Below, piece by piece: positions 61,509 through 64,000 of a stretch of DNA of 64,000 nucleotides. A program made the translations under genes and the position numbers. The DNA comes from Janthinobacterium sp. J1-1. GTDB lineage: Bacteria; Pseudomonadota; Gammaproteobacteria; Burkholderiales; Burkholderiaceae_D. The stretch covers positions 5,332,001 through 5,396,000 of the forward strand of contig NZ_CP132339.1 of NCBI RefSeq assembly GCF_030944405.1. The letters are read 5' to 3'. Below the pieces are notes generated by a model that searched no databases, had not been told where the DNA came from, and saw only the letters and a program-made list of their open reading frames with translations. Each line of letters begins with the position of its first letter. The stretch's first letter is position 1.

Positions 61509-61904
61509 ATGAGCAAACGTGACGTAATTTTTCCACCCGGCCGCCAAGCCCTGTATGAAAAGAACCGCTATTCGCCGGCCGTGCGCGCCAACGGCCTGCT
61601 GTTCGTCTCCGGCCAGGTCGGCAGCCTCGAAGACGGCTCGCCCGAACCCGAGCTCGAAGCGCAGGTACGGCGCGCCTTCGACAACCTGAACGCCATCCTC
61701 GCGGCGGCCGACTGCACCTTCGACGACGTGCAGGACGTGACCATCTTTATCGTCAATCCCGAAGCGAACTTCCAGCGCATCTGGGATATCGTGCAGGCCG
61801 ACTACTGGGGCGCGGCGCCGCATCCGACAGTGACGGCCGTGGGCGTGACGTGGTTGTATGGATTTGACTTCGAGATCAAGGTGGTGGCCAGGCTGCCGGC
61901 CTGA
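61509..61904 (+). CDS. RidA-family protein (YjgF/YER057c/UK114)
   Basis: This 131-residue protein is predicted to form a trimer. It has RYSPAVRANGLLFVSGQVG, AQVRRAFDNLNAILAAADCT, DVQDVTIFIVNPEANFQRIW and PTVTAVGVTWL. The Arg near the end that RidA uses to bind the keto acid (usually RxxVE) is not in its usual place: the stretch reads TAVGVTWLYGFDFEIKVVAR. Family members remove reactive enamines or act as specialised hydrolases, and this one is closer to the second, poorly known, groups. The second ATG is favoured by its spacing to AGGAG. Confidence 0.85.
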   Translation: MSKRDVIFPPGRQALYEKNRYSPAVRANGLLFVSGQVGSLEDGSPEPELEAQVRRAFDNLNAILAAADCTFDDVQDVTIFIVNPEANFQRIWDIVQADYWGAAPHPTVTAVGVTWLYGFDFEIKVVARLPA

Positions 61905-62105
61905 GGCCGCACTGCACGCCGCCCGACACTGCCAAGGCGCCGCTGGACGACCAAAGCCGTATCTTCTTATCAAGTAGGCCAGCGCGGCAATATGTGGCGC
62001 TGGCCCTATCTCCGCTGTTTAGAAAGCGGCAAGAACCACCATGGCTCCTGGCAGGGCCTTCCCGGGTGCCCCACCGCGCTCGGGAAAAAACCTCAATCGC
62101 CTTTT
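61905..62105. other. Non-coding interval after ridA
   Basis: I see no gene here. A 9-bp perfect hairpin (GGCCAGCGC / GCGCTGGCC, arms 61977-61985 and 61997-62005) lies 70 bases after the ridA stop, without a T-run. Composition changes from GC-rich to AT-rich near 62090, the probable left edge of the AbiE-like module. Confidence 0.45.
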
Positions 62106-62203
62106 ATGTTTCAACCGTTTTTCAGCAAACGCTGAAACATGCCTTTTTACTGAAATATTTGATTTATTTCACTAAAAGGGCTATTTTCAACCTATGCTGA
62201 AAA
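62106..62203. promoter_or_regulatory. Nested palindromes in front of the abiEi-like gene
   Basis: Three symmetric blocks fill the promoter. ATGTTTCA (62106-62113) pairs with TGAAACAT (62133-62140). Inside it lies TTTCAGC-AAAC-GCTGAAA (62120-62137). TTTTCA (62184-62189) and TGAAAA (62198-62203) bracket the ATG at 62194. All share a TTTCA/TGAAA core, as expected for repeated sites of one protein. AbiEi-type proteins are known to repress their own operon by binding inverted repeats in the promoter. Confidence 0.65.
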
Positions 62204-63288
62204 AAAATCCGGTTTCATCCGATAGCTATCCTCAGGCCGTCGAAGCGCGCGCTTGCAATGAGATGTCCGCACTCCTCTCATTGATTCCCCACGTCCAGAT
62301 CGGGCATATCGATATCCATCCTCCACATGATACGGTCGACTTCACAATCGACGTTCGTACAAGTGGCGGTAACGACGACAACTGGTTGATTGGATGTGAA
62401 GTAAAATCCATCGGGCAACCTCGCCACGCCGAAATTGCTGCCCTGAGGCTGAAAGACTGGGCATCCCGCATGCCCGGCAATACGGTAACGATGTTTATCG
62501 CACCCTATCTTTCCCCTGCGGTACGTCAACTGTGCAAGGATCGACAGGTAGCTTATCTCGACTTCGCTGGCAATTGTCTGCTGCAATTTTCCAACGTGTA
62601 TATCGAGCGTTCTGTTGCGGAAGTGCCGCCTGCCGTGCAACGTGAACTTAAATCCATCTACAAGCCCAAATCAGCCCGTGTGCTTCATCTTTTGCTCAGT
62701 AGCATCGGGCAAAAATGGAAGGTCCAGGACCTCGCGGACAAAAGCGGAGTCAGCTTGGGCCAGGTCAGTAATATTCGAAAAGCTTTGCTGGAACGAGGAT
62801 GGGCGTCAGTCTCGAACGGCGGAATGGCGCTGACTGAGCCAAGTGCTCTTCTTGACGAATGGCAAACTGTGTATGAGGGTGTGAAAGGCCAGACTGACAG
62901 TTATTACACAACACTGCATGGGCGAGCATTGGAAGATGCTATCCGGCAAACGCTCAGTCATACAAACGACTATGCAAGCTCAGCCGTATTATCGTCCTTT
63001 TCGGCCGCCGGCTTCATCGCGCCATATGCAAGGACCGGCAAGACTTATCTATACGCTGACGAGTACGGACTGAACTCTGTAGTAGAGGGGTTGGGACTCA
63101 AACTGGCCATGAACGGAAATGTACAAATTACCGTGCCGTCCGACCATGGCCCTTTTTTGAATACCATTTCGCCGGCCGCCGATATTGTCTGCACCAGTCC
63201 CGTTCAAACCTATCTTGATCTCTATGTCTCAGGCGAACGCGGACAAGAGGCTGCACAACATCTCCGAGAGGCAAAACTTCTATGGTGA
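62194..63288 (+). CDS. AbiEi-like antitoxin/regulator with PD-(D/E)XK-like N-terminal region
   Basis: This 364-residue protein has an N-terminal region (about 1-150) with a restriction-nuclease-like pattern: VDFTIDV (Asp49, Asp53), then LIGCEVKS (Glu69, Lys71), followed by FIAPYLSPAVRQLCKDRQVA and YLDFAGNCLLQFSNVYIE. A central winged helix (about 165-215: KWKVQDLADKSGVSLGQVSN then IRKALLERGW) and a C-terminal domain follow. Proteins with this outline are usually called AbiEi-family antitoxins. It overlaps the next gene by seven bases, so the two are co-translated. Base and codon use are lower in GC than in the rest of the window, suggesting horizontal transfer. Confidence 0.75.
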   Translation: MLKKNPVSSDSYPQAVEARACNEMSALLSLIPHVQIGHIDIHPPHDTVDFTIDVRTSGGNDDNWLIGCEVKSIGQPRHAEIAALRLKDWASRMPGNTVTMFIAPYLSPAVRQLCKDRQVAYLDFAGNCLLQFSNVYIERSVAEVPPAVQRELKSIYKPKSARVLHLLLSSIGQKWKVQDLADKSGVSLGQVSNIRKALLERGWASVSNGGMALTEPSALLDEWQTVYEGVKGQTDSYYTTLHGRALEDAIRQTLSHTNDYASSAVLSSFSAAGFIAPYARTGKTYLYADEYGLNSVVEGLGLKLAMNGNVQITVPSDHGPFLNTISPAADIVCTSPVQTYLDLYVSGERGQEAAQHLREAKLLW

Positions 63289-64000
63289 CCAGCAACGAAC
63301 CGCAACATGCAAGCGATTATGAACAGCGCGCGACCGAGGCAGTAAAGTCGGTGTTGGTGGAAATGGGGCAGATCCTCGGCTCCTATCGCGGAAAATTCAC
63401 CGTCGTCGGAGGGTCCGTGCCATGGCTTTTACTGGCAGCGGATGACATGGAGCATGTCGGCACCATGGATGTCGATATCGCTCTTTCAGCCGAAGCACTG
63501 GGCGACGGCGAGTACGCTGAACTCGTAGGATCACTTGTCTCCCACGGCTATCATTATCATGACGGCCGCAGGAAATTTCAGTTACGCCGCACGGTACCTG
63601 ATGTGGACGGCATGGGATCCATCGATGTGATCGTTGACTTCCTGATGCCACGGGATGCAACCATCTTGAAAAACAATCCACCCCTCGTCGATGATTTTGC
63701 CGTTATCCGCGCCAGCGGAGCCGACCTGGCAGTAAAGTACTTCGAACTTGTGCAGGTAAGAGGCAAGATGCCAAATGGTGGCGCCAACCAGGTGGAAATT
63801 GCGGTGTGTTCAATACCAGCTTTTCTGGCGATGAAAGGGCATGCGATGCAAGGAAGGTACAAGCAAAAAGATGCCTACGACATCTACTACTCGGTCCGAA
63901 ATTATCCTGATGGCATAGGTGCACTGGCCGCGAAATGCGCAGAATTGCTTGCTCACGAAAGTGGAAAGCAAGGCTATGATTTCATCAATCAGAAGTTTGA
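63282..64000 (+). CDS. AbiEii-like nucleotidyltransferase, 3' end outside the window
   Basis: At least 239 residues, open to the window edge. After MVTSNEPQHASDYEQRATEA a nucleotidyltransferase core follows: FTVVGGSVPWLLL (GGS at about 43-45), then TMDVDIALS with Asp63 and Asp65, and SIDVIVDFLMP, which can supply the third acidic residue. Later come DLAVKYFELVQVR and KQKDAYDIYYSVRNYPDG, the Lys-Asp pattern found in AbiEii/AbiGii toxins. In AbiE systems this partner is the toxin and the preceding gene the antitoxin. The ATG at 63282 overlaps the upstream stop. Composition is as unusual as in the first gene. Confidence 0.75.
   Translation, partial: MVTSNEPQHASDYEQRATEAVKSVLVEMGQILGSYRGKFTVVGGSVPWLLLAADDMEHVGTMDVDIALSAEALGDGEYAELVGSLVSHGYHYHDGRRKFQLRRTVPDVDGMGSIDVIVDFLMPRDATILKNNPPLVDDFAVIRASGADLAVKYFELVQVRGKMPNGGANQVEIAVCSIPAFLAMKGHAMQGRYKQKDAYDIYYSVRNYPDGIGALAAKCAELLAHESGKQGYDFINQKF

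Overview
This 64 kb window is chromosomal DNA, GC-rich over most of its length, from a betaproteobacterium. The gene set points to Burkholderiales, family Oxalobacteraceae, in the Janthinobacterium/Massilia/Duganella range: a rhizobial-type glycerol ABC operon, an assimilatory nas operon behind a sigma-54 promoter, many GGDEF and chemoreceptor genes, lldD and dadAX. The genus is inferred from style and gene content, not shown by a marker gene. No rRNA, CRISPR array, prophage or replication origin is visible.

Layout. 1-2.7 kb: a cluster of unrecognised genes, with two acidic paralogues flanking a third gene and a frameshifted DUF6624 remnant. 2.7-5.9 kb: L-lactate dehydrogenase, then a PhyH-type dioxygenase divergent from an AraC regulator. 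5.9-6.7 kb: four tandem tRNA-Arg(ACG) genes with leader, two promoters and a terminator. 7-12.3 kb: a hybrid histidine kinase, a response-regulator diguanylate cyclase and a small NarX-like kinase. 12.3-16.4 kb: DUF6265 protein, type II NADH dehydrogenase and a chemoreceptor. 16.6-20.2 kb: a compact copper-handling operon behind a MerR/CueR-type promoter. 20.2-26.2 kb: a membrane diguanylate cyclase, an FMN reductase and dadA-alr divergent from an Lrp regulator. 26.7-30.9 kb: a decayed chemoreceptor beside an intact cytoplasmic three-PAS chemoreceptor that is followed at once by a protein built of three CheW domains.

33.1-43.1 kb is a complete glycerol module: glpD-S-T-P-Q-U-V, a terminator, then glpK, with glpR divergent. 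43.5-46.7 kb holds a MarR regulator, a further diguanylate cyclase and cysC. 46.75-49.83 kb is a three-level nest of mobile DNA: a short element with IS4-like ends and a 12-bp target duplication, carrying an IS150-type element, which carries a second IS3-family element. The nest lies between the stop of nasA and cysC. 49.8-58.3 kb is the nitrate assimilation operon narK-nirB-nirD-FAD reductase-nasA. Its leader shows tandem NtrC-like sites, a sigma-54 -24/-12 promoter, two hexaloop hairpins of the ANTAR-target type and an overlapping terminator. This suggests nitrogen limitation through NtrC controls initiation, and nitrate or nitrite through an ANTAR protein encoded elsewhere controls read-through.

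58.3-61.9 kb: a secreted PHP-domain protein, an RcnB-like protein, and a LysR regulator divergent from a RidA protein. 62.1-64 kb: an AbiEi/AbiEii-like two-gene module, visibly lower in GC than the rest, behind nested palindromes; its second gene runs off the window.
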